Assembly (NCBI GenBank): GCA_000711775.1 | Contig: ARYC01000096.1 | Location: forward strand, 57,937-121,936 | Direction: 5' to 3' | DNA from: Oxytricha trifallax | Lineage: Eukaryota; Ciliophora; Spirotrichea; Sporadotrichida; Oxytrichidae | DNA length: 64,000 nt | Shown: positions 24,144 to 36,894 of the stretch, in pieces | How the letters are laid out: the number at the start of each line of letters is the position of its first letter | Position numbering within the stretch: the stretch's first letter is position 1 | The notes under the pieces: generated by a model | Databases searched by the model: none | Told to the model about the DNA's origin: nothing | What the model saw: the letters and a program-made list of their open reading frames with translations, nothing else | Made by a program: the position numbers and the translations under genes

Positions 24144-27100
24144 TCATCTCAATTTCCTTCTGCTTTTATATTAATTATTCCAAAGTTTCTTCTTAAGAGT
24201 CTGGCGATAGAGATGACCTAAGCTTCTAAGAATGTTAAATTGCCTGGGAAATGTTTTCTAAAGTGCTTGAGTTTGACTCCTAAATTCTGCAGTTTTTCTC
24301 ATTAAAAATATTGGATTATATATATTTCATTGAAATTATTTTAGGGCAATTTTCCCAGGATGTTTTATATATTTACAAAGATAACTAGTGGTTGATCTTT
24401 ATCGAAATTTTTTTCAGTTTAAACAGGCTATTTGTTGTTTAGTTTATTATTATGATTCTGGAGATCGCTCTCTCCACTAAAGAAGACAGGTCCCACAAAT
24501 TATTTATTCACTTAATTGCTGCTATTTAGTGATTATAATCCGCCTGAGTTAAGTTTATCTGTGTTTTTATTATCTAAATTCTGCCCATTTACATTACTTG
24601 AATGAATTTTAGACTACTGTAAACTTTAATTGTAGTAGTTGAAATTGTTCAGGGAATTTTATTGATTTAATGAGTTGTTTTTGCTGAAGGGTGTAGTCAT
24701 AGAAGAGGAAAAATTTGTTACATTCCCAAGCATTAAATTTTGCTACTGCATGGAAGTCATTTCACTATTAATTTTCTATTCATCTATATCGTTATTCAAT
24801 AGGTATTGCATTTATTGTTATTTTTGAGCAGAAAGCTGATATAAAATTTACATGTTGCTAGTTTGAGGGTTTTTGTTTGTCTCAACTTAAGGTGAAATTC
24901 CGCATTCTTTCTCAAGTGAAGATCTTATGTCGATATTTTTCATGCTGAATCGTACTGGAACTAACTGAGATGGATTGTTTAGGTTGAATTGATATTCATT
25001 GTCATTGGTGTAGCTTATTTGCTCTTCTGATTGGGGTGGGAGGGGAGACATCAGCACTTGATAGTGCTTTATAAATATTAAATAATATGGTAGAATATAA
25101 CAGTTTTGATTTATTTTTCCTAAAATTCTGCAGTTGTCACACTAGTAGGGACATACAAAGATAACAAGATAATTTAGAATAATTTATTGATGGATTATTA
25201 TGAATTAAATTTTTTATGCTTTTATGGAGTATCTCCGTTTAAGGTTGAAGGACTTGACATTTTCAAAGCACTCATTAGATTGAATTGATTAGAATTCTAA
25301 CTTTCAGATAAGAGACTTAAACTCTCTTAATTTTTCATTTAGGTATGTAAATTTCATTGTAATTTAAAGTTTAGTTTCCTGAGAATACCATTTTCATTTT
25401 AATTTTTTTCAATTGAGCTTCCCCTCGTTTAATTTACATTACTATTTTAGCCATTATTAAAATGAGGAGTTTTATTTGAGTTTACTACTGATTCATGATT
25501 AACTAACTTCAGCATTGACTATGAACTTTTCAATTGACCATTTACACCCTCAGTTTTACTTGATTATTTCAAAGTATTCTAGTCCATTAAGAACTGCTTT
25601 TTCTAGTGATAAGTTTACTAAGATTACTGAATAAGAGAAGGTTAAGTTGACATTTGAGATTACAGCTATCTTTCATGCGTCGCTTAGGCTTTCATTAATG
25701 CTTTCTATATTAAGGAATAGCTTTTGGTTGATTTTTGAGAACCCTCTCTATTTGAAAGTAAAGATTAATTTGCAGTTTCTAGTTTCTTAGTGACATCTTG
25801 ACTATCTTGCTATAATTTAAATTGTTTTAAAGCAATTTAACATATATTTAACTATAAAAGAACCTATTCAACTTTGAGCCTTAGCTTAAATTACTGCTGC
25901 TCCTGCCATTGCTTTAATTGACTTTTCTCATATGAGATAATCTTCTATCCTAACTCAATCCTTCTTGTGATCGGCTTCGAGACTTAACTGAAGAATATCT
26001 ATTATTTTTAGTATTTCTCTGATCGTCTCTTAGAAGTAATTTCAAATCGTTATTCAACGAATTCATATCACTGATCATACTTGCAGTCATTTAATTAGGA
26101 AGGTTTTGATTTAATCTACCTGAAGCTGGAGGCTAGATGATAAATGATTTAAAAAGGGATCCATTTCTATGTAAATTCATTTATGCAGTGGATGTAGTTT
26201 AAGGGATATGAGAAAATCTTGGTACAGATGAGGTTCTTTTGAAGCTCAAGTCAGTGTTGATTTGAGTTTTGGGGTTTTATTTTCTTAGAAGCTGTGGCTT
26301 AGATTTTTGAAGACTTTAATTCTTTTCAGTTGATCCTTTATTAGTTCTGGCAGTTAATGCCTAGGTTGACATAACTTTACTCATTTTAGATGAAGGATGA
26401 TTTTACGATAATTTACTCTGAAAACTGTTTCCTGCTGTGATGAATAACTGTTTGTAATTTAACTACTAAAATATTTGAGAAACAATTATACTAAAACCTA
26501 ACTAGAAATTAAAGTATACTAGGGCTAATTTTGAGATATTTTTGGCTTTGAGTTCTTATTATTTCTAGAAGTACCTCCATTATTGCTTGAAAATTCCAAT
26601 GATTATCTTTTTCCTCTCTAAGTTTAACTACCAATAGTTAGCGCTTTATTATATTACTTATCCTCTATAGAGGTATTCGGATTTACAAAACTTTTGAAAC
26701 TTTTCTGAATGTTTTTATTAGTCTCAATTGCTTTAAATTGCTAATCTTAAAAATCTGTAACACTTTAGCTTTACAAAATAGTTTAATCATTGAAACTTTG
26801 TCTGAGTTCCATCAAATTTACTGTGGCATGTTTAACAGATGCCTCACTTAATACCTTTTGCTCTAATTTCATGTAGTTTGATGTCTCATCATAAGAATTG
26901 TTATTTTTATCGTTTAGGCATTGAGCCTCAATAAACTTCTTGTTATCTTATTGATCATTTTATTACTGTAAATTTCCTTCTATTGCTTAGTCTTTCTTAA
27001 ATTCATCAATTAATAATTCGTACTTTCTATTGTTATTTTTAGCTTCCTATATTCTTTCCATCATAGAACAACTACTTGCAGTTTAATTTAACAACATTTG

Positions 27101-28272
27101 TGAGTTATTTTAGGAATGGCTACATTGATTGACATTATTACTATGTAGACTATTGTTTTGATTTAAATTCATGTTCTAAGCAAGATTTGGCACTACTTTT
27201 TGTAATAATTGTGGAGCGAGGAGCATTTTTCTGGGACTCAAGGAATTAGTAAAATTCATCGATTCTTTGCTTATATCTGTTGAAGAGCGACAAGAAATTT
27301 CTGCAACGAATACTTCCTCTGCAAATCTTACTTTATGTTAAGAGTTCAAGTTGAGATTACTATTTTAAACTATAAACTAAAATCTCAAACATATTAGAAT
27401 ATCTTTGAATAATAAAATTTCAAAAAAATCATAAATTTTTGCTATTTTATTTTTAATTAATAAGGAAATTCATTAAAAAATATCCAACACAGTTAGTTCT
27501 GTATTATTTGTAGTAAAAAAAAGATTGAGTATAAATAAAATTATAATTATTTCTAATTTTTAAGGATTTGATTACTATCAGACATAACAAGAGTCTTAAT
27601 AATTATAAAAATAAAGTGAGCCTTCTTGGTACTGTTTAAATCAAACCCTTAGTTCTTTTTCTTCTAAATCCCATTTATATTTTCAGTTAAATTTTCCTTC
27701 TAACTTAGATCTTTTCGCCCATTATTGTAGTCATTTGATTTTCCAAAGCTATTTTGTTATTAAATTTGTGGTAAATTAACTATATTCATGCTATGCTACA
27801 TACTCTGTAAAATCGTTGAGTCATTCATCTGACTGGTACTTTTCTCGTCTAAATTATTAGAGCCATAGCCAATCAATATAGAGGGTGGTCCGCTGGACTC
27901 ACCCTCTACTTTTATGTATTGCTTTGACTATTTAGAAGGCTAATGATTGACATTATGATGCTATAGTTACTACTGTTAGTTATTGGATTGAAACATGGTG
28001 GAAATACTGTTATTTGAACCTGCTAAGTTCTACTTTTACATTAACAAATTCTTGTTGCTATTGGAATTGTGAGAATTCATCCTACTAGAGTTACTGCCGT
28101 TTTAACCAGATTTACTTTAGAGATACTACTAAGCTACAGTTTACTATGTTTATGGGGTTTCAATTGTTGGCACTGTTTTTTTCTTCTGGAATTATTCTAT
28201 AAGAGTGTCTAAGCTTTAAGTAAATAGTGGTTTCTGATTAATTTGTGACTAGATTGTTTAATTTTCAAGCAT
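24144..28272 (-). CDS. large Q/N/S-rich protein, unrecognised
   Basis: It starts at the ATG complement of 28270-28272 (MLENQTIQSQINQKPLFTQ) and ends at TGA 24144-24146 (LYRQTLKKKLWNN near the C-terminus). Long open blocks occur at 28272-27600, 27350-26480, 26400-25370 and 25050-24300, separated by short AT-rich intervals with GT...AG ends or by possible IESs. The protein is dominated by Gln, Asn and Ser, with short basic patches (KRQSLEFSSNNGG, SRSRSQEG) and no recognised domain. Convergent with the TTLL gene. Exon boundaries are not resolved. Confidence 0.6.
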
Positions 28273-28884
28273 TTTATCAATGCTGTTTTATCTGTTAAGT
28301 TAATCTTAATTTTACAATTAATTCTAGGGGTTTTGAGTTTAGGTATTTATCAATCGATCAAAGGGAGACTCTGTGTGCAAATTATATTAAAAAAAATTTT
28401 AGTCCAAATTGATACATAAAAAAATGTTTTGTAAATTTAGTATTATTTATAGTGTGCTTTGGTGATAAAGATTGGTGATTCCTGGTAGTCTGATTATATA
28501 ATATGGAATTTTAGTGGCTTTCTTAGCTATCTTTATGTGTTGTGGTTTGAACTTAAGGGTTTAGAATATTACTTATCAAATTTGTCACAATAAAAAGTTA
28601 CTTATAATACTTAAATATAATTAAATATTTGTGAGACTAAGAAATATAGTGGTAGGCTGCACATCAATAGTATCCAAATTATTTAAACTACTTGTACTTT
28701 AATACTCTTTCACATGTGAACTTTGAATTTATTGCAACTATGGCTATTGCCTTATTTTAAAATATATTTTAAATTAACTAAATAGTCAATCATGCCAAAT
28801 ATTTTTGTTCTGGCAATACTTTTGAGTTGTATTTACTATATAATTTGAATAGTGATTTGACGATTAAGTTTCATATTATGTACA
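28273..28884. other. AT-rich spacer left of the SecA element
   Basis: Contains the 5' flank of the minus-strand gene and AT-rich DNA. No ORF or RNA gene recognised. Confidence 0.45.
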
Positions 28885-28996
28885 TAAACCCCAATACATA
28901 TATGCGTGATAGTTTTATAAGTTGGTATAGTGATGATTTAATATCGATAAATAGCGAAATTCCAAACTTCACAATTTAACTTATTATGAGAGGGCC
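28885..28996. repeat. left inverted terminal repeat of the SecA element
   Basis: It starts TAAACCCCAATACAT and includes TGCGTGATAG, TATCGATAAATAGCG and ends GAGGGCC. Its reverse complement matches 39196-39312 almost base for base. A degenerate relative is at 11490-11568. Confidence 0.85.
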
Positions 28997-29659
28997 AATT
29001 CAAGAGTCTTAGAAAAAGAGTCTTTAAGAATGCTGCTAATTGCAGTTTGAGTGTTCTAGTGATCATATATTGTTGAAAGTGTTCCTTATTCTATACTTAG
29101 TCCATATGTCCATAAAATCCAGTAGCTTTCCCAACTACTTTTTGCAAAAATTCAACTTTAGTATAAACCCCCCTCTTATAGGGTCTAAAATCCAGTCTGA
29201 AGTCTAGAATCCAAAGCCAGTCTGGACCCCCTTCAACCATGACCTCGATTTTCGAAAACGAGTGCCTTTGCTTTCCATTCTACTTTCACTGCACATTTCT
29301 ACTGGTTATATGTACGTTATGAACAGTATAGGGTTGAATTCACCATTAGGCCCTCGGATTTTTCGATTTTTCCAAAAAGCCAATTTTCAATGAGGCCAGA
29401 CTCGAACAGCACTCAAAAGACCCATGGCGGGTCCGCCATTTCTTGCAAGCCTACTTTTTTCACCTTTATATGTTGGTATTAACATAAGCAATGCATTTGA
29501 ACTGGTTTGCGGGCTGTAGCTCTTTAAATCCACTGGATAAGTGAAGGAGAGAGGTTTTTCTTATAGTAAATTTGAAGAATCCAGTGGTATTTTTTAATAA
29601 TCCACCTATTAAATTTAAAAATCCAGTATATAATACTATAATCAAAACTTAAAAATACC
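28997..29659. promoter_or_regulatory. leader of the SecA element with AATCCAGT repeats
   Basis: About 660 bp of non-coding DNA before the helicase ATG. The word ATCCAGT or a close variant recurs at about 29119, 29191, 29530 (as ATCCACTGG), 29579 and 29624. A perfect hairpin ATGGCGG-GT-CCGCCAT lies at 29430-29445. The GC content is higher than in the flanks. It may be the promoter and regulatory region of the helicase gene; that role is inference. Confidence 0.5.
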
Positions 29660-32600
29660 ATGAATCCAGCCCAAGAGCGGGATCAGCTTGCTGAGTCTTT
29701 TCCCCTATAGATTGAAGAACGAAGCCCTGGTAAGCTTTTTTCCTTTACTAAGCACCTATATTAGAGTTAAGGAATGATAATTCAAATGAATAGTTAGCTC
29801 AACTTCTTGAGCAGGGTGATCGGATTTTTGAAAATCTTGAAGCCAAGGCTAATATTGATGAGGGCGGCAAAGTGAAGGGCATTAAAGCTGAGTACAAGGG
29901 AGCCCAAGATAGCGTCAAAATCAATAGAGCAAAGGAATTCCTACATTTAAACAACTATGATTTGAGTCTCCTGTTGTAGCAGGAGGATTTCAAAGGCTAT
30001 TAAAAGACATGGGATTTTAAGAACGTTGTGAGAAAGTTTATAAACAATAACAAAAGCAAGAAAGCCAAGAACAGCAGTGATACCAAGTCACTGGTCTCTG
30101 AAAATCTTAACCACTCCCTCTCAAACGAGGAAATGAAGGTGAGTGAGTTCCAGACTACTGTGAGCTTAGCAAGTGAATCAATGCAAGCTCCAAGACCCTT
30201 ACCTTAGCTGGTTATTAACTATGGCTCAATCATTGGCCATGAGATGTTGGTCAAGCACTTTGAAAGTTTCAAATAATCAAATTATTAATAAAAGGAACAG
30301 ATCCTTCAAGATATAATGGCCCGCAACACCCAATCACTCTTTTCGTTCCTTTAGCACTTTGAGATGGCAAATGAACCCTAAGTGAACCAAGGGCTCTTCT
30401 ATTTAATTACAGAGTTGATCTCAAGTAACTAAAAGCTAGACTAAGACTCCAAGGCTCGTATCTTCTTGGCTGCCCTCAGTTACTATACAGGGGAAAAATA
30501 TCAGCCAGAAGAGAACTTAATATAAGAAGCAATTCTCTTACTTATAAGGTCACCCAATGCTAGACAAGCTATAGGCTTAGCCAACTTGGTCTTTATTACT
30601 GAGGCAACATGTCTAAGTAAGCAGCTTGCTATAGTCTAGAAGCTAAACGACTCTAATCCAGGCATCATTCAGCTTTTGGCTTAAACATGGCACTACTTTT
30701 CAATTGACCCTTAGGTCATCAAACTAATACCAAATTCCTTCTTTATAATGAACGTGCCTTTTATTATCTTGCTTAAGCAAGACTGTGGATTGAACCTTAT
30801 AAGAGACATTCCTGTAGAGTATACAGAGTACTTTGTAAGAATATGTGCCTTATGCTCTGCCCCTAACTTAGAGTCTTTAAAAGACTACATATCTTCAACA
30901 AGGGCAACCTTCTTATAAAAGCAAGAAGTCATCGACAAAGTCTCAATGGTGCATTTTATGAAAGGCCTTGCTTCAAGACTGCAAAGCAGAGATCAATAAT
31001 GGGTAGGGAAGATTGAACAAATCAGGAAAGTATAGTAGTTGATTGTGAATGCGCAAGTCGAGAAAAATGTATAGTTAAGCATTCACACTATTGACAACTG
31101 TCTAAACTGTGACTTCTATGACCTTGATAGAATAATGCAATTGCCAAGGACTATGGAAGCCTTCTCTGAAAAGGCTGTTAATGACCTTCTTTAGCTATTC
31201 AAGAATGAGAACTTATAAAACCAAGGAGCATCCAGATTCAATAGCAGGTCTCCAAAGGAACTCTTAAGAGTAAGTGCTGAATTAGAAACTTTGGAGTAAA
31301 ATTTAGGCTTCAAATTCTACTGCTCTCAGGTCTTATGTTTAAACTATATCTGTGGTAACCTTAACAGCAATCACTTCATTCATTTTGGTATTGGCAATGG
31401 GAAGACCCTAATATGCATTGCTTTAGTAATCCTTATTGCTCTTAAAACTTAAAGATCAGTCTTTATACTCAGCAAGAATGAGCACTTAGTGCAAAGAGAC
31501 TTCAAACGATACTAGAGAGTCATTAAAGCAATGTAGCTTAATTGCAATCTAAACTTCTTTGCCAAAGATACTGGCATCTATTTCTACACTTAGCCCTAAT
31601 TAAAGAAGATGCAAAAGAACAGCAAGGCTGTGAGTGTATGGTAGCAAAGCTACGTATTAGTGGACGAGTACGACTGGATTATGTTTGATGGCTCTGTTGA
31701 TACTATAATCAACTCTCTTGAGTACTTTCAGCAAGCTCATAAAGTGATAGGATTTTCTGGAAGCAATCTCTCTTTTACTGAAGAGAACTGTTTAAAGCTA
31801 GCTTTTCAAGCTACACCTGTAGTATTTCCCACTCTTGATAAACTCTAGGGAAATAAAAAGACTCAATACCCGGATGTGTTTGTGAGCACTAATTAGAGTG
31901 ATTACTTGGCTAAGATCAAAGAAATTATAATAGAGCAGCTAAGCCACTCCCCAGTTCTAATAGTGGCTTCAACTAACTATAATGCAATAGAGATAGGCCT
32001 TTTGAGATCGGGCTACGACTTCACAAGTTTAAGCAGAGGGCAAGCCGCCAATATCGAATCCATGATTGAAGGCAGATACTTAATGAAGAATGCGAAAAAG
32101 GAATATGGAATATACTTGCTGAATGAAGCTCATGGAAGAGGGACTGACATTCAGACGAATGATGAAATCAACTAGAACGGAGGTTCTTACCTCATCATCG
32201 CAGATGTCTTCTCTAAAAGGTCTGAAGAGCAGATTATAGGAAGAATTGGAAGACTTAATACTAAGGGCAGATGGCAAAGAGTTTTGTATAGACTCAACTC
32301 CAAAGATAGTGCTGAGTAGCTTCTTTACGTAGAGTAGAATGAGATCGACCTTATATTAGACAAAAAGTTCAATGAAGTATAATTTAATTTGTAAGACAAA
32401 TAAGAAGCTATTGATATGGATATTATTGATCAAGCAAAGGAGCCCGAAGTTCCTTCTGAATAGATTATAGCCATCGATCATTAAGTTGCAGTTGTAAAGG
32501 CTATAGTGGAGAAGATAGTCGAAAAAGTAGAAAGTTCTTTCATAGGAGCCAAAAAGGATATCGAGGAAGCAAAGAAGGCCTCTGAAGAGGAAATGAAAAC

Positions 32601-33066
32601 TGAAGCTGTGGCTGAAGAGCCAGACACTCAAAGTAAATTAGGGTTCTATTAACCTTCTATCATAGAATTCATTGTAGAGAAGATGAGCCAGAACCCTGTG
32701 CTCTAAGACAAGCCTATTAGTGAAGTTGAGAAGATCTTCAAAAACGGCGTGAGGCGCCAATATGAGGAGATCACTTAAGAGCCAGGCAGAGAAAGATCGA
32801 AGAGCAAGGAAGGAAAGAAATAGACTAATAAGAGAAGTAGGAAGGCTTATGAGAAGGCAGAGCAGATTAAGGACTTAGTTGAAAAGTGAGTTATACTTGT
32901 AAGGAGGAGTTGCAGAGACAAGTCTTTTAGTGAAACTTACAAGGAGCATGAAGAGGTCGAAGAAAGTATGGAAGCCTGGTTGAAGAAGGCTTCAAATTAA
33001 AAGAGAAACTTGAAAAGTGATATAGATCATAGGAACCCCTAAAGAGAGGGGTTAAAAAGAAGATGA
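29660..33066 (+). CDS. SecA-like helicase, 1113 aa, element-encoded
   Basis: Exons 29660-29729, 29765-32885 and 32916-33066, with introns of 35 and 30 nt (GT...AG). The spliced frame is 3342 nt. Helicase motifs in SecA order: HFGIGNGKTL (Walker A, about residue 564), LSKNEHLVQRD, VDEYDW (Walker B, about 655), GFSGSN, SPVLIVAST, NEAHGRGTDI (about 812), GGSYLIIAD and QIIGRIGRL (about 845). They correspond to SecA's GEGKT, DEVD, GTA, GRGTDI and GRxGR motifs. About 500 residues precede the motor with no recognised domain; the C-terminus is Lys/Glu-rich. No protein-crosslinking or SecYEG-binding signature was recognised, so a nucleic-acid or chromatin role in the element is possible. Function unknown. 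Confidence 0.85.
33034..33053. terminator. hairpin at the end of the helicase gene
   Basis: AACCCCT-aaagag-AGGGGTT, a perfect 7-bp stem with a 6-nt loop. It overlaps the last codons of the helicase gene and lies about 95 bp from the stop of the convergent 22K-like gene. It could aid 3'-end formation; not a known eukaryotic terminator class. Confidence 0.4.
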
Positions 33067-33159
33067 TTTTAAAGCTTAATTTCTAAAAGAATTCACCATA
33101 TTCTAACTCTTTCTATTAGTAGTGTTCAGAGAATGGATGAGAATAGAGACCAGCAGAAG

Positions 33160-33989
33160 TCAAAGGCTGAAGTTCTGCACCTGCCCTTCCAGATTCTGAG
33201 AGCCGAAGTCTTGCATAACTTGCTCCTTCATTTTGCGTAAGTCAAGTACTTCACTTTCCAAGTTATCATGCTCTTGCTTCAGCCTCTTAGTTTCTTATAG
33301 AAAGAGCTGCCTGTCTGACTTCAAGGCTGTCTCATAATCTTTCACCTCTTCAATTTCATCTCTTGTTCTCTTTCTTTTAGATGAGTCCTTCATGAGATTC
33401 ACAGCTTTGCCTCTCTCGGCTACAAAGGAAATGTAAAGAGAGTAAACTTACTGCTGAAGCTGAGGCATCTAGAGAGTGCGTCAACAAATTCAGGTCTCAT
33501 TTCAATGACTAGGTCTCTGCTTTGCTCAAGCCTTTCTTTCCGTTAAAGCATTGCATCGTGAATCATGTTGGTGACACCGTCGGTGTCTAAGGTATAGAGC
33601 AAATCACAGATCCATTGCCTGTCTAAGTGGACCCAGTCTCGCTCATCAGGAAGAAAGTTGAGTAGTCTGGGGATGTCTCTCGCATAATCGAGGAAGTCCT
33701 GGACTGTAAGTCCCTCTATGTGAGGCACTGCGGACACTTTGACGTCTTCTCTTCTGATGTACTATGAAGACGGTTACAATTAAGGAGAGATGCTTACCTC
33801 CTTCTTTGCTCTTATGATGGACTTGAAGAAGTAAATGTTGGTTGAATCAGGCTTGGGTAAGAAGGCCCGACAATCCTGGGTGAGAAAGTTGTAGAGCTCT
33901 TTCTTGCTTTTGCACTTCTAAGCTAGTTCTTAAACATTGATGCCAGTAAGTTACGCTTGGTTCATTAAATTCTAATAGGAGGGTGCCAT
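33160..33989 (-). CDS. 22K-like protein of the SecA element, 253 aa
   Basis: It starts at the ATG complement of 33987-33989 (MAPSYQNLMNQAQLTG). Exons 33989-33798, 33761-33452 and 33419-33160, with introns of 36 and 32 nt; 762 nt coding. It aligns end to end with the TBE 22K protein: LAQKCKSKKELYNFL versus LIQRFRSKEDLHRYL, FLPDERDW versus LPERNYF, and AVNLMKDSSK versus GIFLMKEQSK. The second intron is at the same place and phase (phase 1) as the only 22K intron. The C-terminal third is Lys/Glu-rich. Function unknown. Divergent from the transposase gene, 167 bp apart. Confidence 0.85.
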
Positions 33990-34156
33990 CAGCCGTTTTA
34001 AATAGCCAAATATTGGCTCATGAAGACAGCACTGTTACTATAATGAGATAGTCATTTTCACTATTATGAAATGCCTTCAGCATGATCCGATTTCCGCATG
34101 CGGATTTCCTACCAGCACCAAAGTAATTCATTATTAGGAAATTAAGCACTGAACTT

Positions 34157-35789
34157 ATGGAATCAAGTTCTAAAAAGAGATAGTCTAAGCTGGTTGAATT
34201 TTTCCAATAAGAGGAAGAAGATAAAAGCTCTAGTAGTTCAGATAGTGAGCGAAGCTCAAGTAGTGAAACAGATGATGAAAGCAATACTGCAGATTACATA
34301 ACAACCAATATGTTATACTAAAGGAACATTACAGTTGCTGATGTTGAGATAGAGACTGTAAGTAAAAGAGAGATGCTTAACTACTACTATGATCTGGAAG
34401 ATTCATTAGAATCTTTGAATTTCAAAGGCTTTATTATTGATCCTAAGGAAACCTATAGAGTAAGTAAACTAGGAGGATTTAAGGAATCGTTACTAGATGG
34501 CCACTAAATATAGACTCTTGGCCAGATCACACTTGAGATCTACACTGACTATACCTAATCAGAATTAGAACCTTAAGGTATGCTCGAAAGAGCCCCTTTA
34601 ATTGATATGAAGGAATTAGAATAGAAAGTATTAGAGAACCATAAAATGAAAGACTCACTTCCAGTCTTTGGATAGCATACTTAGCTTTAAGCTATAGTGC
34701 CTCGAAGATAACTCAAGATCATGAGGAAAGAAAAGGAGCAGCAGCAAAAAGAGCTAAAGCTGGCTCAGGAATCTCAAAGACTAAGGATGTCTGAAAAGCT
34801 AAACTGCTAGCAGATTATGAAGAGGCTTGGCATTTCATACTATAAGTTAAGAAGGTACCTTAACAATCCCTTGAAAAAAGCAAACTTTTGGAATCTTAAG
34901 TAAGTTAATAGAGGCAAGTATAAGAAGCTGCACAGCAGAGCTCGCACTCATATAGTGAATATGCTTACTTATGACTAAGTGCCTATCTAAATATCAGATA
35001 TACAGAAAAGCTTAGTGTCAAAGATCCAGCTTCACTGTTCAAAGTAGATGATTCGAAGATTTCTTAAGAATGAACTAATGATGACATACAAGTAAGTTAA
35101 GCAGATAACGAACCTTCATAACAATAACAGTAGTAAGCTTCAACGCTAGTATGCAGCCTAACAATTCATTCTCTTTCTAAGTGAAGGCAAGAGAATTATT
35201 AACATTGATGAATCAGTATTGCACTAGACTGATGAGAGAAGAAGGGGCTGGACAGCTCCTTATGTTAAGAATAGAGTTACAAAATCTTAGAGGCTTAGTC
35301 AAATGAACTTGATTATTGGAGTGTCAAGTACTGGAGAGTTGTTCTATACTGTGAACAGGGGAAGAACTAATCAACACTCATTTATGTACTTCTTGTGCAA
35401 GCTTGCACTTACATTAGATGATATAGATTTGGAGTGGATAAAGAATACTGTTATCATGATTGATAACGCTCCCTATCACAGATCTTAAGAAGTAATGGCA
35501 AAGTATGCCAATCTCAAATTACCACTCATGTTTCTTGGGCCTTATCATTACAGGCTAGCTCCAGCAGAGCTTATGTACTCTTGGATTAAGAACAGAGACC
35601 TGAATCCCTTGAATACAAGAGCTTAATCAAAGTAAGTTATGATAAGTTAACCCTTATAGAGGTTATTGGGCTGCCTTTATGAAAGAGCTTGGCATGAATA
35701 TTAGTAGGATAAATCAGAATCTTGTTAGGAGATGCTACTATCATGTCTTAACTGCTGCTTTGGAATCTATCTCACTTAAAGATTTGTGA
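34157..35789 (+). CDS. DD34E transposase of the SecA element, 534 aa
   Basis: Exons 34157-35631 and 35660-35789, with a 28-nt intron. The N-terminus is rich in Ser and Glu (SSSSSDSERSSSS). A region near residues 215-300 (KRLGISYYKLRRYLNNP) may be a helix-turn-helix. The catalytic triad is in NIDESVLHQTDERR (Asp 351), VIMIDNAPYHRS (Asp 436) and RLAPAELMYSWIK (Glu 471), with 34 residues between the last two: the Tc1/mariner/IS630 DDE fold. It is about 180 residues longer than the TBE transposase, mainly at the N-terminus. Presumed to cut and join the element's ends. Confidence 0.9.
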
Positions 35790-36894
35790 GGATCAAAGTA
35801 AATTTATACTAAAGTATTAGAGAAGGTATTTTAAAGTAAAAGATTTAAAGAAAATTCAAGATAATTTTAAGCTTTTTATAATAGAAACTTTATTTTTATT
35901 TATATACCATATATTTCTAAACAATTTTTGATTCATTACAGTTAAAGTTTCTAAAGTTTTCTTATTCATTCAAGATATTTTAATTATAATCAAAAATTCC
36001 TATTTATTTAAATATGAATAACATAAAATTAAAATAGATTATCAAATTGATTAAAGAATTTTTTATATAAGAATTTTTTATAAGTTTCTTGAAATCAGCT
36101 TCAATTAAATTAATTTCAACTATTATTTTCATCTGCTATATTTAAATATAATTACTAATTTAAAAATACATCAAATTAACTTAGATTTAAATTTATATTT
36201 TAATAAATTCAATAAATTACTATTAATAACTACTTAGAACGAATTTGCTTAAAATATTGTTAGATAGTAATAAAATATCAATAAATAAATGAAAAATATT
36301 ATCTAATTTATACTAATAAATAAAATTATTATCTCTAAGATCATGAACTAATATTGCTGAATGATAAACATAAAAGTAATTATTAAATCAAAAGCTATGA
36401 ATCCAATGTTTACGAATATTCAACATTTATATAAATTTACAAGTAAATAATGTATTTATAATGATAAATAAGAGTTGATAAAAATTAAAAATATAAGATA
36501 ATATTTTTAAAAATTAAAAATAATAGTTAATTTTAATTTACTTAAACTTAAATTGGATACTTATGTATTCCTAAATGCCCTTACTAGTTCTAAAAATGAA
36601 CTTTAAATTGCCCTAAAATGTTTTAATTAAATTTTTAAAACTAATAAATTAATTTTTGCTGGAGTCCTAAAGTTAATAGGAATGGGTTAAATTAACTTAC
36701 TTAGGAAAAAAAGTAAGTTAATTAAAAATAAAGTAAAAAAATAGATTAAATTAAAATCAAATAATTTAATAATTTCAAATAATCTTATCAGCAATCCAGA
36801 ATCTCAAGCCCTAACTTTGTAATTAAGTTACAAATAATAAATCAACAAATAAAATTAATTAATTAATCTAATTTAAAAGATTAATAATAACTAA
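35790..36894. other. AT-rich non-coding DNA inside the SecA element
   Basis: No stop-free coding stretch with sensible composition. Long A/T runs; nothing recognised. Confidence 0.5.

Noticed and set aside
29730..29764. reading through the first helicase intron as coding
   Set aside because: Read-through reaches TGA within about 50 codons, whereas splicing the 35-nt GT...AG segment opens more than 3 kb.
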